From positions 1-64,000 of the forward strand of contig RKQB01000012.1 in assembly GCA_003797895.1 (NCBI GenBank): DNA of 64,000 bases, given 5' to 3'. The stretch is from Cyclobacteriaceae bacterium YHN15 (GTDB lineage: Bacteria > Bacteroidota > Bacteroidia > Cytophagales > Cyclobacteriaceae). Position numbers and translations under genes: made by a program. Of this stretch, positions 19,486 through 28,662 are shown one piece after another (the stretch's first letter is position 1; each line of letters starts with the position of its first letter). The notes under the pieces were generated by a model, which worked only from the letters and a program-made list of their open reading frames with translations, had not been told where the DNA came from and did no database searches.

Positions 19486-20557
19486 CCTCAATTGCCTCCA
19501 TTGGTTTCTCCTCACCTAACAACAAAGCAAATGGCTTGGTTTCCTCGGTGAGTTCAAAAATCTGTCTTAATACGGCCAAAGTAGGTATAATGATGATCAT
19601 ACCTGCTATTCCCCATATTGATCCACCTACCAACAATCCCAAAAATGTCACAAAAGCATTCAGGTTCACATTATTTCCAACAATTTTTGGGGTAAGAAAA
19701 TTACCTTCAACGAGCTGGATAATCTGAAAAGCAATTATTACTCCCAGTGGATACCAAAGACTATCTTTTGTCAGAAAAGCGAATATGACTGGGAGAATAG
19801 CGCCAAGAAATGGACCCAAAAATGGAATAATGTTCAAAATACCTGCAAATACCCCAAAGAAAATGGCATGCTTGATACCCAAACCAAACAAAACAGCTGT
19901 ATACAGAATAGCCAGAATAATCATCACTTTCATAACCCCAATAATGTATTTCTGAATCACCTTCCTTAAATCCCGAATCTGATTTTTTACTTTCATTGAT
20001 TCGTGGTTATTAAACAACTGTGAAATAAAGTAAGTCAAATGGTCTCTGTACAGGAGAAAAAAGAAAATAAAAACAATAAGGAGGGCAAAGCTTGTTACCG
20101 AACCTAATGTTCCTAAAATGAAATCCCCTACACTTCGGCTATTGTTCTGTAAAAGATCAATTAAATAATTCTGATCAATCCCTTTACCGATGCCGGTTTC
20201 TATTTGAACTTTGTCGGAAAGGAAGGTTTCAATATCCATAAGATATTTATTCAATTTTTCTCCCACATTGCCAAGGTCTTTACTGAAACTGGCCACCTGG
20301 AATGCAATAAAAGTCAGTAATCCTAAAATCCCCAACAATCCGGAAAGCAATGCAACGACGGAACTCAAAGTCCTGGAAAAATTTTTCTTTTCAAGCCAGT
20401 TCCCAAAAGGGACAAGAAGGGAGGAAATAAAGCCCGCCAAAAAAAGCGGAATTAAAATGCCCTTTGCAAGCACCAGGATAAATATGATTACTATGATGAG
20501 TATAATTACCGCCAATACTTTCAGATAAGCAGGTAAGACTATTTTTTTTTGATCCAT
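19469..20557 (-). CDS. AI-2E (PerM/YhhT) family membrane transporter, copy 2
   Basis: A 362-residue polytopic membrane protein of the same family as the gene at 6824-7906 but clearly diverged. Seen are two N-terminal hydrophobic helices, a soluble middle with the IETFLSDKVQIETG region, and a C-terminal helix block with NIIPFLGPFLGAILPVI (about residues 244-260). Its C-terminal tail overlaps the start of the TPR lipoprotein gene, indicating an operon. Transported substrate not known. Confidence 0.85.
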   Translation of the reverse strand: MDQKKIVLPAYLKVLAVIILIIVIIFILVLAKGILIPLFLAGFISSLLVPFGNWLEKKNFSRTLSSVVALLSGLLGILGLLTFIAFQVASFSKDLGNVGEKLNKYLMDIETFLSDKVQIETGIGKGIDQNYLIDLLQNNSRSVGDFILGTLGSVTSFALLIVFIFFFLLYRDHLTYFISQLFNNHESMKVKNQIRDLRKVIQKYIIGVMKVMIILAILYTAVLFGLGIKHAIFFGVFAGILNIIPFLGPFLGAILPVIFAFLTKDSLWYPLGVIIAFQIIQLVEGNFLTPKIVGNNVNLNAFVTFLGLLVGGSIWGIAGMIIIIPTLAVLRQIFELTEETKPFALLLGEEKPMEAIEDDKKT

Positions 20558-20703
20558 AATTAATTCTATAAAAATGAACTGATATTTATGTGGCTATTGT
20601 TCGTTTAAAATGAAACTGAATAGTAGAAAACAAATTGATTTTTGGAGTTTGGGACACTTTAACTTAAAATTAGTTCTTATTTTGTCACTTTAAAAATAAT
20701 TTA

Positions 20704-21693
20704 GTGGAAAGAGAAAAATGGCGATGGATAAAAATTTCTTTTGGTGTAAGCTTGGTCTTGCTCATCGTTAAGTTTTATTCATTTTATATTACCAATTCCA
20801 CGGCAATACTTACGGATGCTTTAGAAAGCATAGTCAATGTCGTGGCAGCAGGTTTTGCAACCTACAGCATTTATTTGAGTTCAAGGCCAAGAGATGATAA
20901 CCATCCCTATGGGCATGGGAAGATAGAGTTTTTTAGTGCAGGAGTGGAAGGAACACTCATAATGCTAGCCGGTCTTTTTATTGTTTATCAATCCATTTAT
21001 AATTTCTTTTTTCCCAATGAACTGGAAAGATTACGGGAGGGTATCTTATTGATTTCCTTTACAGGTTTGGTCAATGGTATTTTGGGGTTGACCTTACAGA
21101 AAAAGGGTAAAAAACTGAACAGCCTAACCCTAGAGGCAAATGGTAAACATCTGCTTACGGATATGATGTCAAGTTTTGTGTTGGTGGTAGGTGTATTTAT
21201 AATATACCTGACGGGCTTGGCCTACCTGGATTCATTTATTGCCTTATTGTTTTCTGTCTACATCATTTATTCCGGTTATGGGCTTGTAAGAAAATCCGTT
21301 GCCGGTCTTATGGATGAGGCAGATCCTATCGCTGTGGAATCCACTGTCAAGGTTATCAACCAACATAGAAAGCCAAACTGGATAGATATCCATAACATGA
21401 GGGTTCAGCAATATGGAAGCGATCGGCATATTGACCTTCATTTGACCTTACCTTATTACCTTGATTTGGGGAAGGTACATGATGAAGTGGAAGAACTGGA
21501 AAGTGTACTTGAAAATGATTGGCCCGGTGTTATGGAAGTCTTTGTACATGCAGATCCCTGTTTGCCGGATAAATGCTGTCACTATTGTCAAATTAAAGAC
21601 TGTTCGGTCAGAAAATACCCCATGGATACCAAAATTGAATGGACAGCTTTAAATATGTCCAAAAACCAAAAACACTATCACGAGCTTATCTGA
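20704..21693 (+). CDS. Cation diffusion facilitator (CDF) transporter
   Basis: A 329-residue CDF antiporter with about six membrane helices and a C-terminal cytoplasmic domain. The frame starts with GTG at 20704 (MEREKWRWIKIS); no better ATG precedes it. Family features are DDNHPYGHGKIEFFSAGVEG and HLLTDMMSS in TM5. In TM2 the motif reads TDALESIVN: the usual metal-site His is Glu and the following Asp is Asn, suggesting a non-standard metal preference. The C-terminus carries five cysteines within CLPDKCCHYCQIKDC, a possible metal-sensing site. Substrate metal unknown. Confidence 0.88.
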   Translation: MEREKWRWIKISFGVSLVLLIVKFYSFYITNSTAILTDALESIVNVVAAGFATYSIYLSSRPRDDNHPYGHGKIEFFSAGVEGTLIMLAGLFIVYQSIYNFFFPNELERLREGILLISFTGLVNGILGLTLQKKGKKLNSLTLEANGKHLLTDMMSSFVLVVGVFIIYLTGLAYLDSFIALLFSVYIIYSGYGLVRKSVAGLMDEADPIAVESTVKVINQHRKPNWIDIHNMRVQQYGSDRHIDLHLTLPYYLDLGKVHDEVEELESVLENDWPGVMEVFVHADPCLPDKCCHYCQIKDCSVRKYPMDTKIEWTALNMSKNQKHYHELI

Positions 21694-21923
21694 AAAAGCA
21701 ATTTCGGGAAATATGGGTTTATCCCTAAGCAAACTTTTGAGAGAATAATGATTTGAAATAAGTTACCGACTAATTATTATTTATTTCGCTTTAAACCAAT
21801 TACTACAAAGGAAAAACTGTCTTTAATGAGAGTTTTGGTGTATTGTTTTGCAGATTCTTCTAAAAAATTTTAATGAATAAGAAGAAAATTTTTCGTTGAT
21901 TTGATTTCCTGCAGATTAATTTG

Positions 21924-21932
21924 TATATTTTG
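21924..21932 (+). promoter_or_regulatory. Promoter-like boxes (TTTG, 20 nt, TATATTTTG) for a microprotein
   Basis: TATATTTTG has one base more than the TAnnTTTG consensus. TTTG at 21900-21903 lies 20 bases upstream, the expected -33 spacing. The microprotein ATG is 14 bases downstream. Confidence 0.45.
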
Positions 21933-21945
21933 CAAAAAAACAGCT

Positions 21946-22032
21946 ATGAACGAGGAAAAACAATTCAGGATACTATTGGCCATATCGTCAATCGTATGGC
22001 TGGTCCTTGTTGGGTTGCTCATTGTGGTCTAA
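21946..22032 (+). CDS. 28-residue single-span membrane microprotein
   Basis: A short frame encoding MNEEKQFRILLAIS and then a hydrophobic run SIVWLVLVGLLIVV. It has an acidic/basic head of about seven residues followed by about 20 apolar residues, so it should insert as one membrane helix with the charged end in the cytoplasm. Support for a real gene is contextual: promoter-like boxes just upstream, and a good terminator about 70 bases downstream with no other frame between. I do not recognise a family. It lies alone between the CDF and M20 genes. Confidence 0.5.
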   Translation: MNEEKQFRILLAISSIVWLVLVGLLIVV

Positions 22033-22096
22033 CAGGATCCAAGAGTGCAAGGTCTGTTTCATAACAGCTAATGCTTTTCAAATGGATTAAGAAGTT

Positions 22097-22130
22097 AAAA
22101 AGGGATGTGTGTTACACATCCTTTTTTTGT
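22097..22130 (+). terminator. Rho-independent terminator
   Basis: GGATGTGT, a GTT loop, ACACATCC, then a T-run: a perfect 8-bp stem. It is the natural end of the transcript carrying the 28-residue microprotein. Confidence 0.85.
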
Positions 22131-22237
22131 TTTTTATAATAACGCTTGAACTTGTGGATTATTCTGTTTTGATTTCAAAAAGCATCACTTATTTTTAGTA
22201 AATAAATTCATGCAATCATGTATTAAATCTGAAGAAT

Positions 22238-23674
22238 ATGAAAAAATCATTACTTAGCTTATTGGGACTTTTGATTTGGCTGCCCTCATTTGCACAGGAG
22301 CCTTCACATGAGTCTTTCATTATTAAGAATCTTGATGCCAATACGGAGAGATTTTCCAAAGCAGCAAGGGAAATTTGGGAGAATCCGGAGTTGGGATTTT
22401 TAGAGGTTACCAGTTCCAAAGTCCTGATCGATGAATTAAAAGCATCCGGATTTAATGTAGAAGTAGGAGTGGCCGGCATGCCGACTGCATTTGTGGCTAC
22501 CTATGACAAAGGTGGTCCGGTGATTGGATTTCTTGCGGAATATGATGCACTTCCCGGATTATCACAGGATGCTGTTCCATACAGATCCATCATTGTGGAA
22601 GGAGGAAATGGGCATGGCTGTGGCCATAACCTTTTTGGTACGGCCGTTGTGGCTTCTGGTGTCGCCTTAAAAGAATGGATTGATGCCAATAATATTCAGG
22701 CAACCATCAAGATTTTCGGAACTCCTGCGGAAGAAAGCGGTGGAGGTAAAGTATATATGGCCCGTGATGGCATCTTCAATGGAGTAGACGCGGTCATCAA
22801 TTGGCATCCTTCTGATAGAAATGCAGCCGATGCCTCTAGTTGCAATGCCGTAATCGGTGGAAGATTTAAGTTTCATGGTGAAACTGCACATGCTGCCGCC
22901 TCGCCGCAAAGAGGAAGATCCGCATTGGATGCCGTGGAAGCCATGAACATGATGGTCAATATGATGCGGGAACATGTAGATCAGGAAAGCAGAATACATT
23001 ATATTATTTCCAGTGGTGGTTTGGCGCCAAATGTTGTACCCGATTATGCAGAGGTTCAGTACATGATCAGACATCCTGATATTACAGAACTTAAAGATAT
23101 GTGGGCCAGAATTGGTAAAGCTGCTGAAGGTGCTGCTATGGGAACAGGTACAAGGGTTGATATTGAACTGGCTTCTGGATTATATGGCCTTTTACCCAAT
23201 GAAACTTTAGCCAAAGTGATGCATAAGAATCTTTCTTTACTAGGTGGTGTGGAATACAACCAAGAAGAAATGGAGTTTGCAAGGGAAATTCAAAAAACCT
23301 TTAACTCAAAAAATATTCCTCCTATAGAATCAGCTAAAAAGGTGGAACCCTACCGGGTCAATTTCTTTCCGGCCTCTACAGATGTGGGAGATGTGAGTTA
23401 TGTAGTTCCTACAGTTGGACTGGGAACTGCCACTTGGGTTCCGGGAACTGCCGCCCATACCTGGCAGGCTGTAGCAGCTGATGGTATGAGTATAGGTTAT
23501 AAAGGCATGATGCTTGCTGCTAAAACAATGGCTTTGACAGGCAAAGATCTGATTTTAAATCCTCTATTGATCCAGGAAGCTACCAAAGAGTTTAAAGAAC
23601 GCATGGGAGATCTGAAGTATGAAGCGCTTGTAGGCGATAAACAAGTACCTCTTGATTTTAATATAAAAAATTAA
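22238..23674 (+). CDS. Secreted M20-family amidohydrolase (AbgB-like)
   Basis: A 478-residue metallohydrolase with a signal peptide (cleavage near LPSFAQ). Seen are FLAEYDALPG, GHGCGHNLFG (metal and catalytic region), GTPAEESGGGK and the dimerisation-domain start HAAASPQRGRSALDAVE. The arrangement and length fit the AbgB/amidohydrolase branch of the M20 family, which cleaves amide bonds such as p-aminobenzoyl-glutamate or N-acyl amino acids. Export suggests it acts in the periplasm. Substrate is not known. It ends at a terminator shared with the convergent M3 peptidase gene. Confidence 0.88.
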   Translation: MKKSLLSLLGLLIWLPSFAQEPSHESFIIKNLDANTERFSKAAREIWENPELGFLEVTSSKVLIDELKASGFNVEVGVAGMPTAFVATYDKGGPVIGFLAEYDALPGLSQDAVPYRSIIVEGGNGHGCGHNLFGTAVVASGVALKEWIDANNIQATIKIFGTPAEESGGGKVYMARDGIFNGVDAVINWHPSDRNAADASSCNAVIGGRFKFHGETAHAAASPQRGRSALDAVEAMNMMVNMMREHVDQESRIHYIISSGGLAPNVVPDYAEVQYMIRHPDITELKDMWARIGKAAEGAAMGTGTRVDIELASGLYGLLPNETLAKVMHKNLSLLGGVEYNQEEMEFAREIQKTFNSKNIPPIESAKKVEPYRVNFFPASTDVGDVSYVVPTVGLGTATWVPGTAAHTWQAVAADGMSIGYKGMMLAAKTMALTGKDLILNPLLIQEATKEFKERMGDLKYEALVGDKQVPLDFNIKN

Positions 23675-23690
23675 ATTAATCTATCATATT

Positions 23691-23727
23691 AAAAATAGGA
23701 TAGGAGAGATCCTATCCTATTTTTTTC
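23691..23727. terminator. Bidirectional terminator between the M20 and M3 genes
   Basis: A 12-base arm AATAGGATAGGA pairs perfectly with TCCTATCCTATT around a GAGA loop, with an A-run before and a T-run after. Being between convergent genes, it can serve both. Confidence 0.9.
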
Positions 23728-23755
23728 ACTATCATTAATAACCTGTCCTAAAAAC

Positions 23756-25783
23756 CTAAATTAATCCCGCTCTTTTTAATAAAGCTTCAGGCTTGGGTTC
23801 CCTTCCCCTAAATCTTTTGTAAAGAATTGAAGGGTGTTCACTTCCACCGGCTGCCAGAATGTTATTTTTGAAAGATGTGGCAGTTTCCTGATCAAAGATG
23901 CCTTTTTCCAGAAAGAGTTCAAAAGCATCTGCATCCAAGACCTCTGCCCACTTATAACTGTAATAACCTGCTGCATATCCCCCTTGGAAAATATGTGAAA
24001 ACGAAGTGCTCATCAAGGTCCCCTCGACTTCCGGAAGCAAATTAGTATGCCTCATGGTTTCTTTTTCAAAGGCAGGAATATCTGTAATTACGGAAGGGTC
24101 TGAACCATAATAAGCCATATCCAACAAACCAAAACTGATCTGCCTAACCGTTTGATAACCTTGATGGAAATTTGCCGCATTTTTGATTTTTTGGATCAAA
24201 TCTTCAGATATGGGTTCTCCTGACTCAAAATGTCTGGCAAAAAGATCCAGGCATTCTTTTTCATAACACCAATTCTCAAAAATCTGTGAGGGTAATTCTA
24301 CAAAATCCCAGTAAACACTCGTTCCTGAAAGTGATTCATAATTTCCCTTTGCCAGCATTCCATGAAGGGCATGGCCAAATTCATGAAATAACGTTGTTAC
24401 CTCATTAAAAGTCAATAAGGAAGGTTTGGTCTTTGTCGGTTTGGTGAAATTGCAGACAATGGAGACATGCGGTCTGTGGTCTACTCCTTTAATTATTTTC
24501 TGTCCTCTATAGCTTGTCATCCAGGCACCATTTCTTTTCCCGGGCCGGGGAAAGAAGTCAGCATAAAATACAGCCACATGATTCCCCTTCAAGTCCTGAA
24601 CTTCATAGGTGGTGACTTCAGCGTGGTATTTTGGAATATCGGGATTTTCTATGAATCTGATGCCAAAAAGCTTTTCTGCAGTAGTGAATACACCCTGGAT
24701 TACATTTTCCAGTTTGAAATACGGACGAAGTAATTCATCGTCCACTTCATATTTTTGTTTTTTCAGCTTTTCTGAATAGTAAGAAAAATCCCATTTTTCC
24801 AATTCGGCCAATCCATCAAGCTCCTTGGCAAATGCTGCAAGTTCAGCCATTTCCTCTAAAGCTTTTGGCTTGGCTTTTTCTAACAAGTTATGAAGAAATT
24901 CCATCACCTTTGGGGCACTTTTGGCCATTCTTTCTTCCAGGACGAAATCCGAATAACGCTTGTAGCCCAGTAAATTGACCCTTTCATTCTTTAGCCTCAG
25001 CATATCCATGATGTGCTGCTTGTTGTCCAATTCATCTCCTTTACAGGATTTGGTATTGTAAGCTATAAACAGCTCTTTTCTTAAATCCCTCTTTTCAGCG
25101 TAGGTCATAAAGGGGATATAGCTTGGGAATGCCAACGTGAAAACCCATTTTCCCGGCTTGCCTTTTTCTTCGGCCGTCTGTGCTGCTGCTTCTTTGACGG
25201 CATCGGGTAGTCCTGCGAGATCCTCTTCATTTTCCACGACCAACTCATATTTGTTGGTTTCGGCAAGTACATTTTCACCGAATTTCAGACTTAGTTGGGA
25301 GAGTTCTTTGTCGATTTCCCTCAATCTGACCTTTTGAGCATCATTGAGCTTGGCCCCGTTTCTTACAAAAGCTTTATAGGTCTTGTCCAATAAAGTTTTT
25401 TGTTCTTCAGTTAGGCTGATGAAATGCCTTTGTTCATAAACCTGCTGAATCCTGCTAAACAGTTCTTCATCCAACAAAATGTCATTGCTATGGGCAGTAA
25501 GTAGGGGAGAGATTTCCCTTGCCAAAGCCTGAATGGTATCATTGGTTTCCGCACTGTTGAGGTTGAAAAAAATAGAGGAAATAATGTTGAGTTTTTCTCC
25601 CGCCAGATCCAAAGCTGCAATGGTATTGTCAAAATCAGGTAGCGCCGAACTTTTTATAGCTTCAATTTCTTCCTTTGCCAATTTTATTGCCTCCTGAATG
25701 GCAGGAAGGTAATGCTCATTTTCAATAAGGTGAAAAGGGGCTGTTTCAAATGGGGTATTGAATTTTTCCAATAATGGATTCAT
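23756..25783 (-). CDS. M3-family metallopeptidase (Dcp/oligopeptidase A type)
   Basis: A 675-residue thimet-type zinc peptidase. The zinc site is HEFGHALHG with H467, E468 and H471. Around it are GTSVYWDFVELPSQIFENW and the C-terminal FSHIFQGGYAAGYYSYKWAEVLDADAFE motif that closes the substrate channel. There is no signal peptide, so it is likely cytoplasmic, trimming short peptides. It could be a peptidyl-dipeptidase (Dcp) or an oligopeptidase A; sequence alone does not separate them. It has a good -7 box upstream. Confidence 0.92.
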   Translation of the reverse strand: MNPLLEKFNTPFETAPFHLIENEHYLPAIQEAIKLAKEEIEAIKSSALPDFDNTIAALDLAGEKLNIISSIFFNLNSAETNDTIQALAREISPLLTAHSNDILLDEELFSRIQQVYEQRHFISLTEEQKTLLDKTYKAFVRNGAKLNDAQKVRLREIDKELSQLSLKFGENVLAETNKYELVVENEEDLAGLPDAVKEAAAQTAEEKGKPGKWVFTLAFPSYIPFMTYAEKRDLRKELFIAYNTKSCKGDELDNKQHIMDMLRLKNERVNLLGYKRYSDFVLEERMAKSAPKVMEFLHNLLEKAKPKALEEMAELAAFAKELDGLAELEKWDFSYYSEKLKKQKYEVDDELLRPYFKLENVIQGVFTTAEKLFGIRFIENPDIPKYHAEVTTYEVQDLKGNHVAVFYADFFPRPGKRNGAWMTSYRGQKIIKGVDHRPHVSIVCNFTKPTKTKPSLLTFNEVTTLFHEFGHALHGMLAKGNYESLSGTSVYWDFVELPSQIFENWCYEKECLDLFARHFESGEPISEDLIQKIKNAANFHQGYQTVRQISFGLLDMAYYGSDPSVITDIPAFEKETMRHTNLLPEVEGTLMSTSFSHIFQGGYAAGYYSYKWAEVLDADAFELFLEKGIFDQETATSFKNNILAAGGSEHPSILYKRFRGREPKPEALLKRAGLI

Positions 25784-25819
25784 ATATTTTTGATTTTATT
25801 TCTTGCCTATTAACAGGAC

Positions 25820-25827
25820 CAAAGTTA
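25820..25827 (-). promoter_or_regulatory. -7 box (TAACTTTG) for the M3 peptidase gene
   Basis: Minus-strand TAACTTTG is a perfect TAnnTTTG box about 36 bases before the start codon. Confidence 0.6.
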
Positions 25828-25854
25828 AAGAAGTTTAATGGAAAGAAAGAAAAA

Positions 25855-25926
25855 TAGAGACAAGAGACAAGAGGCAAGAGACAAGAGGCAAGGGACAAGA
25901 ATCAAGAGACAAGAATTAAGAGACAA
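25855..25926. repeat. Degenerate AAGAGACAAGAGGC short tandem repeat
   Basis: About five imperfect copies of a 14-base purine-rich unit (AGACAAGAGGCAAG and variants). It lies between the M3 promoter and the CocE gene and belongs to the purine-rich arrays found elsewhere in the window. Confidence 0.75.
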
Positions 25927-25988
25927 CTAAAGTTAAAGGCAAAAAGTAAGAAGAAAACCTTCATCCTTTTGCCTTTAACCTTTTTCTA

Positions 25989-27863
25989 TCATTTATTCAA
26001 CACCTGCACATGGATGGCGGTAGGTGATTCGGCATCATGAAATACCTGATGGGTGGCCTTGATGAAATCTGCGTCATCGGCTTTGAAGATGTTCTCCACA
26101 TATTTCTGAGGATTCCGGTCAATCAAAGGAAACCAAGTACTTTGGATATGTATCTGTATTTTATGGCCTTTTTTGAAGGTATGCATCACATCCTGCAATT
26201 GTAAGGGCACTTCTGTTTTTTGATTCGGAATAAAGGGTTTCGGTGCTGAAAAACTTTCCCTATATCTACCTCTGATGACCTCAGATCTTACCATCATATG
26301 GTAATGGCTCATGTGAGTGCCCTGTTGCACATAGTCATGATCCGGTGTTTCTCCAGGAAATACATCCACTAATTTCACAATCCAGTCTGCATCGGTTTCA
26401 GAGGTGGAAACCATTAATTTGGCCATAATTTCACCTGCCAAAGTCACATCTTCTTCCAACACATCTGTTTCAAATACCAGCACATCAGGCCTTCTTGCCG
26501 CAAAGCGCTGATCATCGGCCATGTATTTTCTTGGAGTAAAATTGAACTTGATGTCAGGGCTGTGGGGCACAGGTTTGGCAGGATCTGAAACAAAGGTTGA
26601 AACCTCATTTCCTTTGGGGGCTTCCATGCTCAAAGTTCCATTACCGTGAGGATAAAGTATTTTATTCTCTATGTCTTTTGGTGGCCAGCTGTCAAATTTT
26701 TGCCATTCATTTTTCCCGGTATCGAAAATATAGGCCTCAGGTAATCCTGTTTTTCCATCTGCGGGTCCTTTAAGGAAATGCTGGAAAAATTCAGCTTCCA
26801 CATTGTTCTGATACCAGGTGGAAATGGAATCTCCAAAGTATATATTCGAAACTGTCTGAAAACCTCTTTCCCTTGACCAATCCCCATGGGACCAAGGACC
26901 CATAACCAAAGTATTATAAGTATTTGGATTGTTTTTTTCTATGGTCTTGTAAATTGTCAAAGGACCATACAAATCTTCCGCATCAAACCAACCGCCCACA
27001 GTCATGACTGCAGGCTTCACCTCATTCAGATGGGGAATAATGCTTCTTTTTTGCCAAAATTCATTGTAATCAGGGTTTTCTTTCAATTGAGTCCAGAAGA
27101 AATTGTCCTCTCCGTAGTACTTATCTGCATTTTTAAGGGAACCCATATCCATATAAAACTGGTAAGCATCCTTGGTGCCTGTGTTGACCATGGAGTACCA
27201 GGGTTTGTCGGTAGGTCCATCATGTTGATATCCGAAAACTACCGTAGCTGCCCAATAACTCAGAAAATATGCCCCATTATGGTGAAAATCATCGAAATAA
27301 AAATCTCCGATAGGCGCCTGAGGGGACACTGCCTTCAATGCCGGATGGGCAAAGGGTAGTGCTGCTGCTGCGTAAAAGCCGGGATAGGAAATACCCCATT
27401 GTCCGAATTTTCCATTGTGATTATTGACATTTTTCAATAACCATTCTATGGTATCAAAGGTGTCGGTACTTTCATCTATTTCTTTACTGCCCTTCTTCCG
27501 TTCCGTTAATGTGGGCCTCATATTGTCATATTGGCCTTCAGACATCCACCTTCCTCTTACATCCTGGTAAACAAAAATGTATCCTTCTTTCATCATTTTG
27601 GGAGAGGGGCCTAGACCTTCTTTCATCTTGCCTTCACCATAAGGGCCTGAACTATAAGGAGTCCTTTGCATCATGAAAGGATGTTTTTGACTTTTATCCT
27701 TAGGTGTATACACCACAGTGTGCAATTTGATGCCATCTCTCATGGGGATTTGGTATTCAGCTTTGTCATAATTTGCTTCAACATAAGCTGCATCCTGGGC
27801 ATAAGTTTGAAAACTCAGGAATAAGACAGTAATTAGGGACAGAATCAGATTGATTTTTTTCAT
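25989..27863 (-). CDS. Secreted CocE/NonD-type alpha/beta hydrolase
   Basis: A 624-residue exported serine hydrolase of the X-Pro dipeptidyl-peptidase S15/CocE/glutaryl-7-ACA acylase group. I use the second Met (27863), which starts the signal peptide MKKINLILSL; an extra Met three codons upstream is possible. Seen are IPMRDGIKLHTVVYTP, the oxyanion/WMSEGQYDN segment, the nucleophile elbow WGISYPGFYAA with its serine, and a C-terminal jelly-roll (PepX_C) domain from about residue 400. It probably hydrolyses amides or esters in the periplasm; substrate unknown. Confidence 0.9.
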   Translation of the reverse strand: MKKINLILSLITVLFLSFQTYAQDAAYVEANYDKAEYQIPMRDGIKLHTVVYTPKDKSQKHPFMMQRTPYSSGPYGEGKMKEGLGPSPKMMKEGYIFVYQDVRGRWMSEGQYDNMRPTLTERKKGSKEIDESTDTFDTIEWLLKNVNNHNGKFGQWGISYPGFYAAAALPFAHPALKAVSPQAPIGDFYFDDFHHNGAYFLSYWAATVVFGYQHDGPTDKPWYSMVNTGTKDAYQFYMDMGSLKNADKYYGEDNFFWTQLKENPDYNEFWQKRSIIPHLNEVKPAVMTVGGWFDAEDLYGPLTIYKTIEKNNPNTYNTLVMGPWSHGDWSRERGFQTVSNIYFGDSISTWYQNNVEAEFFQHFLKGPADGKTGLPEAYIFDTGKNEWQKFDSWPPKDIENKILYPHGNGTLSMEAPKGNEVSTFVSDPAKPVPHSPDIKFNFTPRKYMADDQRFAARRPDVLVFETDVLEEDVTLAGEIMAKLMVSTSETDADWIVKLVDVFPGETPDHDYVQQGTHMSHYHMMVRSEVIRGRYRESFSAPKPFIPNQKTEVPLQLQDVMHTFKKGHKIQIHIQSTWFPLIDRNPQKYVENIFKADDADFIKATHQVFHDAESPTAIHVQVLNK

Positions 27864-27938
27864 AGGATACACATTTTTCTTTCTATATAAATATAAGAAT
27901 TAGCTCTCATTCAATCATGTGAATTTTTTGGAGTGGGT

Positions 27939-28586
27939 TTATTTATATACCAAGATGTAAAAAATTAACCATAGCAGGAAAAAGAGAACATAGCTGAATA
28001 AAACGACAATGAATGATTCTGATATGCTTCTTTTGCTTATGGTATGGAAGCCCAACATCAGCAAAATGATGTATATTATCTCGAAAATATTGATGGCACG
28101 GAGCGGATAGTGATATTTTGCAGCTATTTGTTCCGGGTCAACCAGGGAAAATAATGAGAGGGGGTAAAAATCCCGGATTTCAATATAAGTAACATTGTCG
28201 GAAGGCTGAATGAAATAAATCATTTTAACCAATTCAGGCAGTACAAAGATAATTTCTGCAAAAAGAGCAAACTGCCAAAGTTTGACATATGGTACTTTAT
28301 AGCCAAAAGCAAAGGATCCTGTCCAAATGATAAATGCGGTGACGGTAAATTTCCATAACAATGCAAATGGTGTCCAAATGTAATTAAGCGTATTGAAAAT
28401 ATGGAAGAAGGTAAAAGACCCATCGCTTTCCAATTTTTCATATCCGGGTATGGACTGCATGATCATATCATTGGTGATATATCTTATGAGCAAGTAAAAT
28501 AAGACGAGAATCAAAAAAAATAACCTCTTGTCGAAATCTAAAATTGATTCCATACGTTGAGATATTGTAGTCCTTGAATTAGCCAT
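27939..28586 (-). CDS. Uncharacterised polytopic membrane protein
   Basis: A 215-residue protein with about five hydrophobic segments (for example LFFLILVLFYLLIRYI, TVTAFIIWTG, FALFAEIIFVLPELV, IFEIIYIILLMLGF and VVLFSYVLFFLLWLIFY). The N-terminal 20 residues are polar. I do not recognise a family with confidence. It is divergent from the TPR protein gene, sharing a 76-base promoter region with opposite -7 boxes, so the two may be co-regulated. Confidence 0.65.
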   Translation of the reverse strand: MANSRTTISQRMESILDFDKRLFFLILVLFYLLIRYITNDMIMQSIPGYEKLESDGSFTFFHIFNTLNYIWTPFALLWKFTVTAFIIWTGSFAFGYKVPYVKLWQFALFAEIIFVLPELVKMIYFIQPSDNVTYIEIRDFYPLSLFSLVDPEQIAAKYHYPLRAINIFEIIYIILLMLGFHTISKRSISESFIVVLFSYVLFFLLWLIFYILVYK

Positions 28587-28605
28587 GGCAAGAAATAAAT
28601 ATGAA

Positions 28606-28613
28606 CAAATCTA
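28606..28613 (-). promoter_or_regulatory. -7 box (TAGATTTG) for the membrane protein gene
   Basis: Minus-strand TAGATTTG matches TAnnTTTG, 19 bases before the ATG at 28586. Confidence 0.5.
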
Positions 28614-28635
28614 AACGATTGTTTGGAATACCCTG

Positions 28636-28643
28636 TAATTTTG
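28636..28643 (+). promoter_or_regulatory. -7 box (TAATTTTG) for the TPR protein gene
   Basis: TAATTTTG matches TAnnTTTG, 19 bases before the ATG at 28663, back-to-back with the opposite promoter. Confidence 0.5.
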
Positions 28644-28662
28644 CGGAAAATTTAGAATAAGA

